A stretch of DNA of 64,000 bases from Neckera pumila (GCA_963969595.1 OZ018417.1:21826501-21890500); one strand, 5' to 3'. Numbered from the stretch's first letter, positions 48,296 through 61,039 are shown. The notes: generated by a model from the letters alone, not told the origin. A program made the numbers and translations.

Positions 48296-49683
48296 TTAGG
48301 ATCTTGTAGTACACTAGTTTGAGAAGATGTGGAAAAAGTTTCAGAAATGTCCACTGTGTAGATTGCAAGATATTAACATTTGAATGGACAAAAAATCATT
48401 TTTTGGCCCTGGAAAAAATCAGGCAATTGCACTTCAGAAGCTCACATTTGTATGAAAAATGTCCATGTTGATAGTGCTTCTTTGGATTCATTCTTCAAGG
48501 CAAGTTGACTTCATGCTTGGAAAATTTGAGATCATTTGGAATTGTACTTTACAACATATAGGAAAATCATAGTAAGTAGAAAGAAGTGGAGAATGATTCA
48601 AAATACTAAATTCTTAAGAATTTAGTTATGGAATTGAAAATGCCAATCCTAATGGTTGTAATGTTTAACCCTTAAAAGACCATCAATGCAGATTTTGAAC
48701 AATGAATGAACAGAAACACATTCTAAACTCACTGAAATGCATTTTTTCATCCAACAATTTTGTTTGAAGATTTTTACATTAGTTCTTTAACATTTGTACA
48801 GTTCAGATTATGAAGATTTTGCTTTGCAAACATTTTGTAATTCAAAAGGTATTGGGAGGTCTAGCCTCAAAAAGTAACTTCTTTTTTAGTTCAAAAGATG
48901 ACCCTTCAAAAATGACTTGAATCAAAAAATTAAAAAAAAATCTTCAAAAACTACTATAATTAGAACTCAATGTTTTGAACTTATAGGAAAAAAATCTTTT
49001 AAAAATCATAAATATTCAATCTACAAAGGAATTCTGGCTTCAAATTTTATTGAAAAATATTGGTATGTATATTTGCTGATCTAACCTTATGGATGTGATC
49101 TATAAATAGCATTTTACAACTATTGTTTGAAAATCATCATTAAAATATTCTTCTAAGTTGCATTTTATAATAGATCTTCACAATTTTGGAAACCTGGACA
49201 CCCTTCCGGTCCTTTAGGGGTTAATAAAGAATCTCATCCTTTGAATTTATTTTTTTCAAAAAATATAGAAAATTGAGCTATATAAAGGATTTCAAAGTTT
49301 AATTTAGAGTAGAAAATCCATAACTGCCTGCAAACTAAAACTCTTCATAAATTTCATCTCATTAATAAAAATGGAATGATTCAAAGCTTCCCACTTATAT
49401 ATAAATCTTAAAAAGCAATTTCAATTTTTATCTCTTAAAAAAGTGATTTTTAAAGAAATTTTTTGTATTGCTGGATTGTCCATCAAATTATGAAAATTAC
49501 ATATGATGCAATAACTTTTTAACCATGTAGTCAAAAGTTATGAAAACTATTATGCCTTAAAGATACTCCTTGGGTACATATTGTGGAAAAATTTCAAAGA
49601 AAAAAATTTAAAGTTTTGTTCATAGTGAGCTGCTCAAAATTGCTATATTGCCAAAAAATGTTGTTTAGGGCTTTAGTGGTTAA
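48296..49683. mobile_element. Old long-subfamily TTAA element, split by a younger one
   Basis: Homology to the long subfamily starts near 48296 (AGGATCTTGTAGTAC), stops at 48664 and resumes at 49225. It ends at GGGCTTTAGTGGTTAA (TTAA 49680-49683). The left terminus is not identifiable. Confidence 0.6.
48665..49224. mobile_element. TTAA-flanked MITE, short subfamily, nested
   Basis: The 560-bp element runs from TTAACCCTTAAAAGACCA to GGTCCTTTAGGGGTTAA and is inverted relative to 13988-14489, matching it across the length. It interrupts an older long-subfamily element, giving a relative age order. Confidence 0.75.
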
Positions 49684-52500
49684 ACTAATAGGCACAAGGT
49701 TTCTTGTGAGGTTTACAACTTGTTTCCCATTAGTTTCTAGAGTACATATGACAATTGGTTTGTTTTTTCTTTAGAAATAAAGATTATTCCTTTCAACATA
49801 TTGAGCTATTGCCATGAATCAACCATGAGGACTAAAGTTTTACATTTCAATGTAGATTAATCTTTTTTGATATGAATATTATTGATGGAATAAATCATCA
49901 ATTTCACCATTTGGACGAAAATGTTTTGATTCCTTTTGATGATTCAATTCTTCTTTTCATCATGTACGTACTTCTACTCAGTATGTTTTTTAAAGGATTA
50001 AAAGAACAAAAATAAGTTTTACATTAGAAATTTATTAAGCATACCTTCAATTCAAACCTCTAATATAAATTTCATCCCTATTTTCATCTTGTAACAAAAA
50101 ACTTCACACCTTTTTGCATCTTCTAGTCTTTGCAAATTGCATGTAGTAAAGTGCACATTCAATGATTGATTTGATTGCAAATCAATTTAATTTTGTATGG
50201 ATGCAATCCTAAAAGGCATGAATTACTCTATTGAATTTTCACATGACCCCAATTTTATGAGTTGTTATAGAAAAATACAGTGAAATCAAATTTGTCCCTT
50301 GTTGACATCTTCTAACATTTGTATCTTTTGATTTGATTAAAATTTTGAGTTTGTACAAGTACAATCAATCCAAAACGAAACAATTTATTTGAACAAATTA
50401 TCAAATATATTCATCTTTATGGATTGGAAATGTAAAGCAAGTCGGAATCTTGGATGCGACTTATGAACTTAGTCTATTAGACACTAAACTTGGCCAACTA
50501 CCGCTACGATACATGTTAGATTTGTTTGAAAGCAAGGATGATCAATTTGAACTTGCTCTTAGAACCAAAAATAAAAAAAATACGATTTTTATGTAGAACA
50601 TTATATTTCTTTGAATTATAAAATACAAAAAATTTAACGCATTAATCCAAATATAGGATTAACCCTTTGGAACTTAGCTAGGTGACCATTGTGTGGTCAT
50701 TGGATAGTTGGAAAATAATATAGCATATTTGATTGGAAATGGAATGTAAATCATGAAGTTTAGATGTGACAAGTTTATACACACAATTAATGTGCCCTAA
50801 TCACATTATAATTTGAATTAATATATCTTTTATGGTACACAAATGTATAGAGGCGTTGAACATCCTTGTATATGGACTTTGTTATGAGAAAGAAATTGAC
50901 AAACAATATAAAAGAAATATAATCACAAAAACTTTTTTGGTTCTAGTGGACTTTCACAAACGAAGAAGATTTAAAGAAGACAAATGATTGGGTTTCATCA
51001 CAAAAAATAATTACAAAAGGAAGCCACCTTCTGGGTTCCTATAATTATACAACTTTCAAGATAATGTGGTATGTCAAAGCCAAATAATGTTTTTTTACCA
51101 AAATTATATCCATGACATTTATTACAGACTTCTATACAAGTCTTTTATTCTCATTTCTTTTTTTTGACCCTATACCACTTATATGCAGATGTTCTAAGTT
51201 GTTTAATTTCTTGTAAAGTACTATACATTCTATACAAACATGAATTCCAAAATCACCAAAAATTATATAGGGCATTAGAGCACATGTATATTGTTCTACT
51301 TTTAATTTCCAAGTGCATTTACTTTTCAATCACTTTAAAAAAATTTCTTGCACACTTGTAGTTTATTGAAACTCTTCTATTATCAAAACTTCATTTTATT
51401 CAAACTCTTCTAAGATCTTGTTTCTACTTTTGAAACACACTTTATACAAACATTAATCTTCAAGATGCACAATCTAATGATTACAAACATCTTGTAGTAG
51501 ATGTGTCTTTGGAATGTGAGCAATTATATATGGTTAAACACTACTAGAGAATGGGGTGTTTTAAGTGAAGTTTTAAGTATAGTCCTAGGCATAAGGTAAT
51601 AGTATATGCAAATTTCAAACAAAAGGTCAAAAATGTGGTCACTTCATACAATAGTATCCTAGACACTCCAATATGTTGTAATGTAAATTCAATTGTAGTT
51701 CTTCATGAGCAAAAATTGCATTTTTTTTACCTAAGATCTCACAAAAGGTACATTTTCAAAGTTGAAAACATAAGGTTGCCTCTACATAATACAAGACCCG
51801 CCTACAATAAACACTCCTAAAGCACAAAATGTCTCACCTTTCATTGGTTGTTTTTAAAAAGTTATAGTGCTTTTGAATCATAAAAGTGCTCACCTAAGCC
51901 ATTTTTTAGGTGTTGAAGAACTAAGTGTTGCCATTCTATTAGGTGCTTCTACCTTAATTTAAACATTTAGAAGGAAAGATTACAGTAGATGTCAAACATG
52001 TCAGATCCAATACTTTGTTGCTAAATTTATATCTATATATCACACTTCAAAATGTTACTATAAATGACATGTTACGTATATTCTTTTTTGGCCGAGCATA
52101 ATTTCTACTGGAACTAACGTATATATAAGACATGCTATGAAACAATCAAAAGCTTGAATGTTATACAATTATGTCGACCAACCACTCTTCATTCTATTCA
52201 TTGTTACTTTCAATATAAATTTATTTTAAACTACCTGTTTTCTTAAAGTTGCAATTTTTTACTAACTAAAACAACTCAAGCAATAAGCATATTGTAAAAC
52301 TATACTACAATAAAAAATGAAATAAATATTTCTTCAATGAAAAGATATAACCTAAAATAATTGTCTTTTGGAGGCATCACTAAATAGAATGAAGAATGTA
52401 ATCACCATGTTTTTTATAACTCAACACTTGTAACTATAATTTATTATTTAATTCAAGATGTATTAATCCATAGATGCTCAACGATACATTCAATGGACAG
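49684..52500. other. AT-rich stretch without recognisable genes
   Basis: All frames are short. One TTAACCCTTTGG word at 50659 resembles an isolated TTAA-element terminus. No bounded repeat found. Confidence 0.4.
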
Positions 52501-53336
52501 TTAACCCTAAAGGACCAACATGCGTTTTGTGGTTGTATAGAAATTTTGGGCAGGTACGTGTGACTAGAGATATCCATATTTGAGGCTGAAATTTTAATAG
52601 AAGGTGGGGGCAAGGAATATCTTTGTGTGTACCAAGTTTCATGACATTTTGAAATACGAGTCAAAAGTTGTGACCTAATATGTTGCTTTTTTTTGTAACT
52701 GGGGAGTTTGGGCAGATCAGAAAAAATTATTTTTTTCGGAATTCTTTTTTGAAATAGGTTCTCTACATTTATATATACTTAAAAAGCTTTGAGTCATTCC
52801 ATTTCAATCAATGAGTCAAAAGTTATGAGGGTTTTTTGTTTGCGGGCAGTTATGGATTGTCTACTCTAAAAAAATCTTTAAAGTCGTTTATTTAACTCAA
52901 TTTTCAATATTTTGGGGAAAAAAAAAACCCTAGGGTGTAAATTGATTATTACAACATTACAACCGTTGGGATTGGTATTTTTCAATTCCATGATTAAAAT
53001 TTTAACAATTTAGTATTTTGAATCATTTTCTACTTCTTTCTACTTACTATTTTTTTCCTATATGTTGTACGATTTCAAATGATGTGAAATTTTTCAAGCA
53101 TATAGACAACTTATTTAGGAAACTGAATTCAAAGAAGCACCACCTTTTTCGGCATTTTTTCATTGATAAGTGAGCTTGCAAAGTGCAGCTGCCCGTTTTT
53201 TCGCAGGATTGAAAATATGTTTTTTAAGACTTTGAATGCTTATATCTTATGATCCACACGGTGGAATTTTCTGAAACTTTTACCACATGTTTTCAAAATA
53301 TCATACTACAAGATCCTATGGTTACATGTGTCAAAG
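52501..53336. mobile_element. TTAA-type MITE, right end missing
   Basis: Begins TTAACCCTAAAGGACCAACA and follows 24051-24982 closely up to ATGTGTCAAAG, where homology stops before the right terminus. Confidence 0.7.
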
Positions 53337-53670
53337 CACTAATTATAGTACAAGTAGTCCAACCAACTTTTCATTCATCCAATGTAATACTTGAATCTAG
53401 AAATGACAACCTTCTTTAGCTTCTAAATGCCCAAGGCATCCAAATTTGGTGTTTGCAAAACTTCGAGGTTAGATAAAACCTAACCACATTGCTATTTTTC
53501 ATAATTTATATTTTTAGAAAGTTCTTCTTGAAGTCTAATTTTAACACCAAAAATCCAATCTTGAAAATAAATGATAGTGATTTTTCTATTCAGGTTTTTG
53601 TACAAGGGTACCCATTGCAATCTTGATTTCCCGTAGTGTTGAGAGCTCTTGGAAATGAACCTCAAATACA

Positions 53671-53779
53671 CTACACTGAATTGTGCAATTAGGTTGCCCC
53701 ACACTAATTTCTCATATCTAACACTTTCAAACATGGTCAACTATAGTCTCGGGCAACCTAATTGCACAATTCAGTGTAG
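53671..53779. repeat. Perfect 29-bp inverted repeat with 51-bp loop
   Basis: 53671-53699 is the exact reverse complement of 53751-53779. The transcript would form a 109-nt hairpin with a fully paired stem. It is either a miniature fold-back element or a precursor-like small-RNA hairpin; perfect pairing points to a recent element. Confidence 0.8.
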
Positions 53780-55206
53780 ATCTTGGAAAAAAAATCACAT
53801 TCAAAATTCATTTAAAAAAATTGTAGAATAGATTTTAAAAAGCCATACATTGATCAGGGTTATACAAATTAGGCCCTTTAACCTCATATTTTTTTGGTCA
53901 CCAACTTTTTAGATTTGACTTGTGTAAAAAAGATTGAAAGATTTTTGCAATTTTAACACCCTCACGATCAAACAAAATAATCTTTCACTCCATAAGTGAT
54001 ATTGTTGTGTTTTCTATTCCTATGAGATCTCTAACATTTCTAGTTTGAATTTGTACCATTACAATTCAAAAGAAATTGATACAACTTATCAAAATGTTGA
54101 CTTTTTGTTCAATTTAGAGCAAATTCCAAGAATCCCAAAACAGGCCTTGGGCATTTAGGGGGTTAATGACCAAATTCATGAAATTCAGGTAAATAATATT
54201 TTGGTACAAAGATATAAGCCAAAATGTGCAAAACTTCATAAAAGGATTGAGGCGTTTAGGGATTAAAGAAATCATGGAATACCAATATATCAATGGGAAA
54301 AAGAAAGAATGATCTACATGAATCAATGATAATGATATAGACATTTGGAGGAGTTACAAATATCCATAATGATATTTCTTAATGATTTTAGTATCTGTAG
54401 TTCAAGCACTTAGTGATTGAATCTTGCAAAATAAGAGCAAAGAACAGAAGAAAGGGATTTAGTATTAAGCTCGCATTGAATGAATATTTAGCAAACATAC
54501 TCAGCAGAGCCGAGCAATGACTCGATGACAGCACAGTACCATTTCAAAAATTAACAGAAACCACTGATAAAATTCAGTGGCCCAAGTGATTCAACAAGCC
54601 ATTCTCCATCTCACTCCAGTGTTTCGTTCGTCCCCACCACCAACTTCACAAGCTGCGCAGAATTGCACCAAACAATCAAACAATATCGAATCTCAAAAAT
54701 AAACATCGCATGCCCTTCGATCTCCATGGAGGCAAATCAGAAGGACGCATGAAGAATAACACTCTGTACCGCCTACCTAAGAAACATTAAGATAGCTCAA
54801 TCCACATGATAATTGCCAAAATTTCAATGGTTGAAGTGGTCAGATTCCATGCTCAACTCAGAAAATTAGATTTGCCCAGTCTACATGTTGCACCAACAAG
54901 CTAAATTCACCTACGCTGCGACCAGGTATCGTGGAAGCCGGATACTCGTTGAGCCTTGGAATTCAGATCCTAAATCCTAAACCCTAAAAATGCAAAATGC
55001 ATAATAGGTTTAATCCGTCCAGGAAGGTACCTGCTCTTTGCCACAGATGGTCCCTTTCTGAAGGCTCCCCGATCTTGTAGTTTGAGAAATTTCGGACATT
55101 CGAGTTGTAAAATATATATTGCAAGAGAGATTATGCACAAATGCCCTAGAGGGATAAGGCCGTAGAATGTCAGCATCTCCTGCGCACCAATATCAGAGGC
55201 CACCTA
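53780..55206. other. Intergenic; 3' flank of the CcmH gene
   Basis: An isolated TTAA-element-like end (TTTAGGGGGTTAA) lies at about 54152-54165. No gene is recognised. The 77-codon minus-strand frame just below the CcmH stop looks like 3' UTR. Confidence 0.4.
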
Positions 55207-56003
55207 CTAGAGCTTCCAAAGACGGGGCCATGTCCACGCTTTCCTCTGCGAAGGGGGCAATACGAGTGATTTGAGCATTCGGTGTTCGCTTGGGGAGAGC
55301 GGAATCCCTTCCAACAAAGCGTCTGCCATCCTTCCCACATCTCGCTGCTTCGCCCTTCCCCGATAAAACGTCGTTCCAGCTATCACTCCAATCACCGCCA
55401 CCTGGCCCATTCCAATCAACCTACTTCAGTTCCAGTGCGACTTGAGGTAGAGGATACTAATTCTGTCAATTCAACATAATTTGTTTCCGAATTGTGGAGA
55501 GATCTTCCGAACCAAATCCGTCGACATCTAATATATTACACTACTATGTAAAAATTCCTAACACAAGTTCAAAGTGGGAGATTGCATTTGTCCTTGATCA
55601 AGAAAAAGTCAGGCTCAACTTACAGGACCTAACCACAGAATCGCCGTCTGTGCATCAAAAGCCGGAGAGTAGAGAATAGATTCGCCGTACTCCGTGGTGA
55701 GCTTTTCGTAAATTTCGTTGTCGCTGCGGCCAGCTCGTATATCGTCTCGAATGACCTGCACACCACCAGTAGCAACAATTGAGCGACTGAAGCGCAAGAG
55801 AGGAGTGAATAAGAAAGAAGAAAGTTAGAAACGGGATTAAGGTCGACCTTGCGAAGGCGTACGGCAATATCGGCGGCCGATTCCTCGATGGACTGGTGAC
55901 CGCACTCGAGGCAACGCACGTTGTGAGAGATGTGGCGGGCGCGGGCTTCAACCTGCGCCGTTCGTACGCGATCTTCCATAGAAGGGGCTTCGCCATCTGC
56001 CAT
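55207..56003 (-). CDS. CCMH: CcmH-like cytochrome c maturation protein, 3 exons
   Basis: CcmH acts at the mitochondrial inner membrane in plant system I cytochrome c assembly, reducing or presenting the apocytochrome heme-binding cysteines to the heme lyase. Exon 1 (56003-55848) encodes ARHISHNVRCLECGHQSIEE with the RCxxC redox motif (Cys31 and Cys34). Exon 2 (55755-55624) encodes DDIRAGRSDNEIYEKL, YGESILYSPAFD and LWLGP. Exon 3 (about 55420-55207) encodes the membrane segment (QVAVIGVIAG) and a basic tail ending LWKL. The exon 1-2 junction is in frame with good GT-AG sites. The exon 2-3 junction is not: the clear donor after LWLGP and the clear acceptor at 55421 differ by one base in phase. 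Either a weak donor inside LWLGP is used or the gene carries a lesion. Length and order match plant CcmH. Confidence 0.8.
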
Positions 56004-56221
56004 TGCTGAGGCTCCTCACTCTGCAAGAATACGAGGGCGGTCGTTTTGCATGCTGGGAGTTAGTGGCTCCGTCCAAACCCTAACAATTCCCGGAAGAATC
56101 AATAACTGCGAATGAATCGAGGTATGGAGAAGAAACAGGCATCTCCACCTACACAAAGCCACAATTTCAATCTATCCAAGACGATATATATATATTTGGC
56201 CTAGATCCAGAGGTTCACCTA

Positions 56222-56523
56222 TTGACGTAATCTCAAACTCCTGATCGGCATTCACCAGTCTCCGCGCATCCCAAACCAAACGATTGTGTGCACGTTCCTA
56301 AATAATAATCACGTTGTGCATCACAGAAACTGAAAAAGCGAGGTCAAGAAGAGAGCCAGCAGTCAAGGGCAGGGGCGAAGGAGCAGCCAGCTCTTACCGA
56401 CCTCAAATTACTCACTCTTGCAAGACTCGGCCACAGATCACACAGGTGATTGCTCATCATCACACGAACTGACCACCAACAATTCGACGAGCTCAAAACC
56501 CTAAAACCCAAAACTCGCAAACG
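56222..56523 (-). promoter_or_regulatory. Upstream block shared with the DUF707 gene
   Basis: Aligns with 47312-47627 and ends in the same AAAACCCTAAAACCCAAAACTC word, a telo-box on the minus strand. It lies about 220 bp upstream of the CcmH start. Its role as a promoter is inferred from position only. Confidence 0.5.
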
Positions 56524-57357
56524 CACGAACTGAAAGAGGATTCTGTGTTGTTAGGATGTCCCAGGGTTGCCCGACGGTGAAATTTTTGAGCCCCCGCCCG
56601 CGCCCGCCCGAAGCAAGCCCGCCAAAATAAATCTTCCGACCCCGGTGTATGGCCACCAGGGTGTGTTTTTTCATTTTTAACTCATAAACGTCGCCGCGGC
56701 CATTTTCTTGGTGTAGGACAGAACAACAATTATTCATTCTTGGGATTTTGTGTGGAAAGGGGAGATCTTCTACAATAGCTTGACTTCCAATAGATACTTT
56801 TGGATTTTTTTAATGTAGATGATGTCACATAGTAATGAAAAAGGATGATTTCCAAGGTCATCCCTGCGTCCTTTAAGGATTAAGTGAAGTGCTAAAGGGG
56901 CGATATAAAATGTTATAATGGGGCTCTAAATTTCAACATTCATCCACATATTGGATAGAAAATATTACTTTAGTACATATCACATATCCATAATTCTATT
57001 CTAGCAATTGCATCCAAGATTTTTTTTATTTGAAGTTTTTTGGCAAAAAACTTAATAGTGTGTCATCATTTTTTAGCCAAATTAGGTTTTTTTGGTGCAA
57101 TCTGGTAGTAAAAAAAAAAAAGAGCCTCTGATGGCCATCCCGCACAAAGCTGCCAAAACGTGGTGGTGGCCATACACTGCACTCTAAAATGAGTGGCACA
57201 AAGCAGACCGTGCCATACACTCATTCTCTTGCAAAAAAAAATACATAAACTAAACATGGGGATGGAGATGCAGTGTGCAGCTTTGATCGTAAACATAAGA
57301 TAGGAGGCTCTTAAATCGACCATCTAAGAGATAATGGACCTTTGTAGGAAAATCAGT
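56524..57357. other. Non-coding stretch with cluster-flanking repeat
   Basis: A run of CCCGCCCGCGCCCGCCCG is near 56595. A GTCCTTTAAGGATTAA word at about 56869 resembles a decayed TTAA-element end. No gene recognised. Confidence 0.35.
57168..57200 (+). repeat. Left direct repeat flanking the gene-fragment cluster
   Basis: TGGCCATACACTGCA followed by an 18-bp variant ending TGGCAC. It matches 63431-63463 at about 27 of 33 positions in the same orientation. Confidence 0.45.
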
Positions 57358-57669
57358 ACACTAAAAATGATATTTAGTGTTGGCAACACTAATTACGAAC
57401 CTTGACACTAAATATCATAAGTAAGTAACACTAAATCTAATTTCTAACACTAAATATGCTCTATGGTAAATCTGAAATCTGAAAAGGTTTACATTTAGTG
57501 TTAGAACACGTTAAAAAAATGAACTTGCAAAGGAAGTGGAGGCGAAGGCGGAGGCGGCGCATTGAAGTCCAACACAACACTAAATCCGCTACAATTCAGA
57601 TTTAGTGTTGTGGCTGGTAGGGGGGTAAAACACTAAATGTCATACTACACTAAATATCATTTTTAGTGT
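57358..57669. mobile_element. CACTA-like MITE, 312 bp
   Basis: The ends are inverted repeats of about 23 bp (ACACTAAAAATGATATTTAG and its complement), flanked by AGT on both sides (57355-57357 and 57670-57672), a 3-bp target duplication. ACACTAAAT and its complement are repeated through the interior as subterminal motifs. 3-bp duplication, CACTA termini and subterminal repeats fit the CACTA (EnSpm) superfamily, here non-autonomous. Confidence 0.7.
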
Positions 57670-57685
57670 AGTGTGTAACATTTTT

Positions 57686-60383
57686 ATGGCCCCGTTGGAA
57701 ACGCAGACGCTCCCAACATTGGGAACGTCGGCGTTTTCAACGGGGAACGCCCAGAGCGGACTTGGGTCCTGTGGCGATGGCGGGCCAGTGGCGGGTGAAC
57801 CTACGGCGACGGCGTACTTCGTTGTGGATTGCCTGATCGGCGCGGGCTGCTTCATCGGTTCGCATTTGTTCGAGAAATTGATAGCGGACACGGAGCACAG
57901 CGTACTGGCCTGCCTGGCCATCGACATGTACGCCGATAAGAACTTGCTGCAGCTTGGGCAGCTATGGATCGCGCGTAAGCTTCAAGGAGCGACATCGTCT
58001 TCGGGTAGAATCACAAGTCCTTTCTTGTTCAATACAGGATTTGCGGAAATCATGGACGGAGTGGAAGCGGATTTGAGGAAGGCGTGTCCAATGCCTGGAG
58101 TGTGGTGCACAGTTACACAGGCGACGGATTGCAGGGCAGCCATGGCGTCGGAGGTTCCAAGGCAGCTGTCGGAGCTGGCTTTGCCCGTGAGGCTCCGAAG
58201 CCGCTAGGTTCTCATTTATTCTTGGATCATTCATCGTCGATCCTGTATCCGATCCCTCCGACTGGTGGAAAACCAAGGGCTTGGGAGTACATTGGGAGTA
58301 CATTGGGAGTACATTGGGGTCTAAATTTAGACCATCGATCGCCGCGTGATTCTTACAGTAGTTCTGCGTTGGAAGCAGGCTTCAGAGACGAGCTGTGTCC
58401 AGACGCCCGCTGTAATTTCCATACCTTAGTGTGACTAATAATTTCGTCGTAGGCGATCAACTTGGCGGCCATTTGCACGCCCGCCGATTACAACACGCGG
58501 CCGCTGGACACCATTTACAGCAACTTCGTGGACGCGCTGCCGGTGGTGCAGCAGTGTCGAGAACACGACAAGCGCCTCATCCACTTCTCCGCGTGCGAGG
58601 TGTATGGCAAGACCATCGGAAGCTTCCTTCCCAAAGACAGCCCCTTGAAGAATGTGCGTGAGCCTTTTCATTGTCAGTGTGTCCCCCCGTTCGAAGATGC
58701 TGAGGATTGATTCATTCGCGTCCTGTCCTCTTGGCAATGGCTGAGGATTCATTTGACCTCGAGTGGCTGTCATTCCTTGAATAATCGGCTCCCTGTGATT
58801 GTATCTATTTGTGCAAGCCCCCGCTTTCTACCTGTTGAAGGAGGACGAGAGCCCTTGCATCTTCGGCTCCATTGAAAAGTAGCAAGGTCCTACGCATGTG
58901 CCAAGCAGCTCATCGAGAGGCTCATTTATGGTATGATGAGTTTTCATGACGCCTTCTAATATGGGTGAGAGCACTCCCAATGAAAGAGGCAAAAATTATG
59001 TAATGCCGGTTGGGCGATATAGACTGCAGATGATGTGCCCGTGTGGATTTTAAGAATTAGGGTTGAGATGGGATGGGGTTGAGTCTTGGCAGATGAGGGC
59101 GCTGAGAATGGGCTGGAGTTCACCATCGTGAGGCCTTTCAACTGGATTGGCCGTGCATGGACTTCATTCCCGGCGTCGATGGGCCCCAGGACTTGGTGCC
59201 TCGTGCCCTGGCTTGCTTCAATGTGGGAACTCCTTGACACGCTGTTTTTTTGTTTTCTATTTGGGCTGCTAGATCGTCTTGTATTAGATTTCTCGTCGAT
59301 TTCAAAGTTGGCTACCTTTTTTAGGGTCTTCTCCCTCGCTGAAGTCCAATGGATTGTTTGCAGAATTTGATGAGGGGAGAGCCCTTGAAACTGGTGGACG
59401 GGGGACAGTTGCAGCGTTCTTTCGTTTACATCAAAGACGCCATCGATGCCGTGATGCGAATGATTGTGAGTGACTTGCTCTTCCTGTTTCACTCCATTTA
59501 AAAATTGTTGTATTGGTTATTACTGGAGTTCATTACTTTGAAGGACCAAGAAGTCCTCAATTGCGCGGCTTGTTTCCTTGAGCAGTTTCGAGTAGGTCAT
59601 GCATGGCCTTTCTTTTGTTCGCTATCATTGAATATCTAACGACGCACACATCACTTGTGACTGATTCTTGTGCGTCAAATTTCTTAAGACATTTCAGTAT
59701 ACAATGAATCGAGTTTGACCTTCAGGGGCCAGATCCTGGTGGTCTGAAGGAGGCTCACTAACAGTGGACCGAATGGAACAGGAAAATCCTGCAAGAGCGA
59801 ACGCTCAAATCTTCAACGGTGGCAACCCCCACAGCGAAGTGACCGTGCGGGAGCTTGCCGAGCTGATGACTGATGTGAGTGTGGCTCCATTTTTGCATCT
59901 CAAGTCCACTCGCTTTTCTGACAATTTGCCTTCCTTTCATGTCTTTCAATTTCCTTCTACCGCTGCTGACCGTGCCATTTTTGTTTTTTGTAGATTTATT
60001 GCAAGGTTACTGGCAACCCCTGACCAGAGGTCGCCACCGTGGATGTGTCCTCAGAGGAGTTTTACGGTGTGGGATATGACGACAGTGACAAGTGTATTCC
60101 AGACATGAACATCAAGAGGCAACTCGGTGAGCTTCGTGCAACTGCAGATTTTGCTACTATGCATTGTTTTTAATATATGAGTGACTAAGTTTTGATGTTC
60201 TTCCCTTTTCCCTTGTAAATGTGACTTATGTAAGTAGCTAAGTTGTGATGTTTTCTCATATCCTTTACAGAGTGGGAACCCAAGACGTCCCTGTATGACT
60301 TGATGGAGCGTATGCTGGCATACCAGCACACAACGTATGCACAAGCTGTGAAGAAGGCCATGGCCCCGGAAATCGCCAATTAG
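57686..60383 (+). pseudogene. AXS: UDP-D-apiose/UDP-D-xylose synthase, decayed with introns kept
   Basis: The intact enzyme converts UDP-glucuronate to UDP-apiose and UDP-xylose for cell-wall polymers. Recognisable exons in order: LIGAGCFIGSHLFEKL (NAD-binding GxxGxxG, about 57830-57880); 58453-58653 with NLAAICTPADYNTRPLDTIY and CEVYGKTIGSF; about 58822-58930 with AFYLLKEDESPCIFGSIEK; about 59084-59230 with LEFTIVRPFNWIG; 59364-59465; about 59775-59875 with ENPARANAQIF; about 59995-60125; and about 60271-60383. Lesions: the exon after CIFGSIEK is scrambled at a TAG, a one-base frameshift follows NWIG, TGA lies at 60021-60023, and one early exon is missing. Because introns remain, this is a degraded genomic copy or a captured gene, not a retrocopy. 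Confidence 0.85.
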
Positions 60384-61039
60384 ATCTTCAGAGTTCAGGT
60401 CTTCGGTCAACAAGCTTTGTCTGAGAGGGTACCTTATTCATATCGTTAGAAAGGTAGGCCAGTGCTGAATCCACTTTCTACATTTAACTGTTCTTTGGGG
60501 CAAAACGAACGCCTGCAAGTGATAGTTTGTCGTTTTTGTTAGGCATGAGGATTTTTTTTGTATTTTTGAGTTTTCTGGTTTGTATTTTTCATTGTCATTT
60601 TTGGCCTTTTTGTTTGTACATATATCTGATAAGGAGAGTATAGAGCATGTTTCTTAGTAGAATCATTTGTAGTTTAATTTTTATTCCCTCCCATAACCAG
60701 GTGGGGTGTAATCAAAGCTGGCTTTCAGGAGAATAGATTCAGGATTTTAGGTTCACTTAACAAAGTATGCTTGCTTCTTGCGAGAAGATATCAGTCAACC
60801 AGCTTTTGGATTTTCTCGATGTGGATTGTCTGTACCTTGAAATCTTGTTGAAGTTTTGAGTGTTTATTCAAAAGCAAAGGGTGCTGGGATTTACCCCAAG
60901 CAAGGTAGTCATGTTTGCATAAATCACCACCTCAGACCATCAAGTTCGTCTTTTTCTGTTGCTTCGATCAGCACGTTCTTGCTTTGCATCTTCTATTCTT
61001 CAGTTGCTTCAGCACCTTATTGAAATTTCAGGAAATAAT
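60384..61039. other. 3' flank of the AXS pseudogene; no gene seen
   Basis: T-rich sequence resembling a 3' UTR. Short frames only. Confidence 0.4.

Noticed and set aside
50659..50672. Isolated TTAACCCTTTGG word
   Set aside because: No matching inverted end at a plausible distance, so not called as an element.
54970..55203. 77-codon frame just below the CcmH stop
   Set aside because: Follows the gene's stop codon on the same strand and resembles 3' UTR; no similarity to the CcmH C-terminus.
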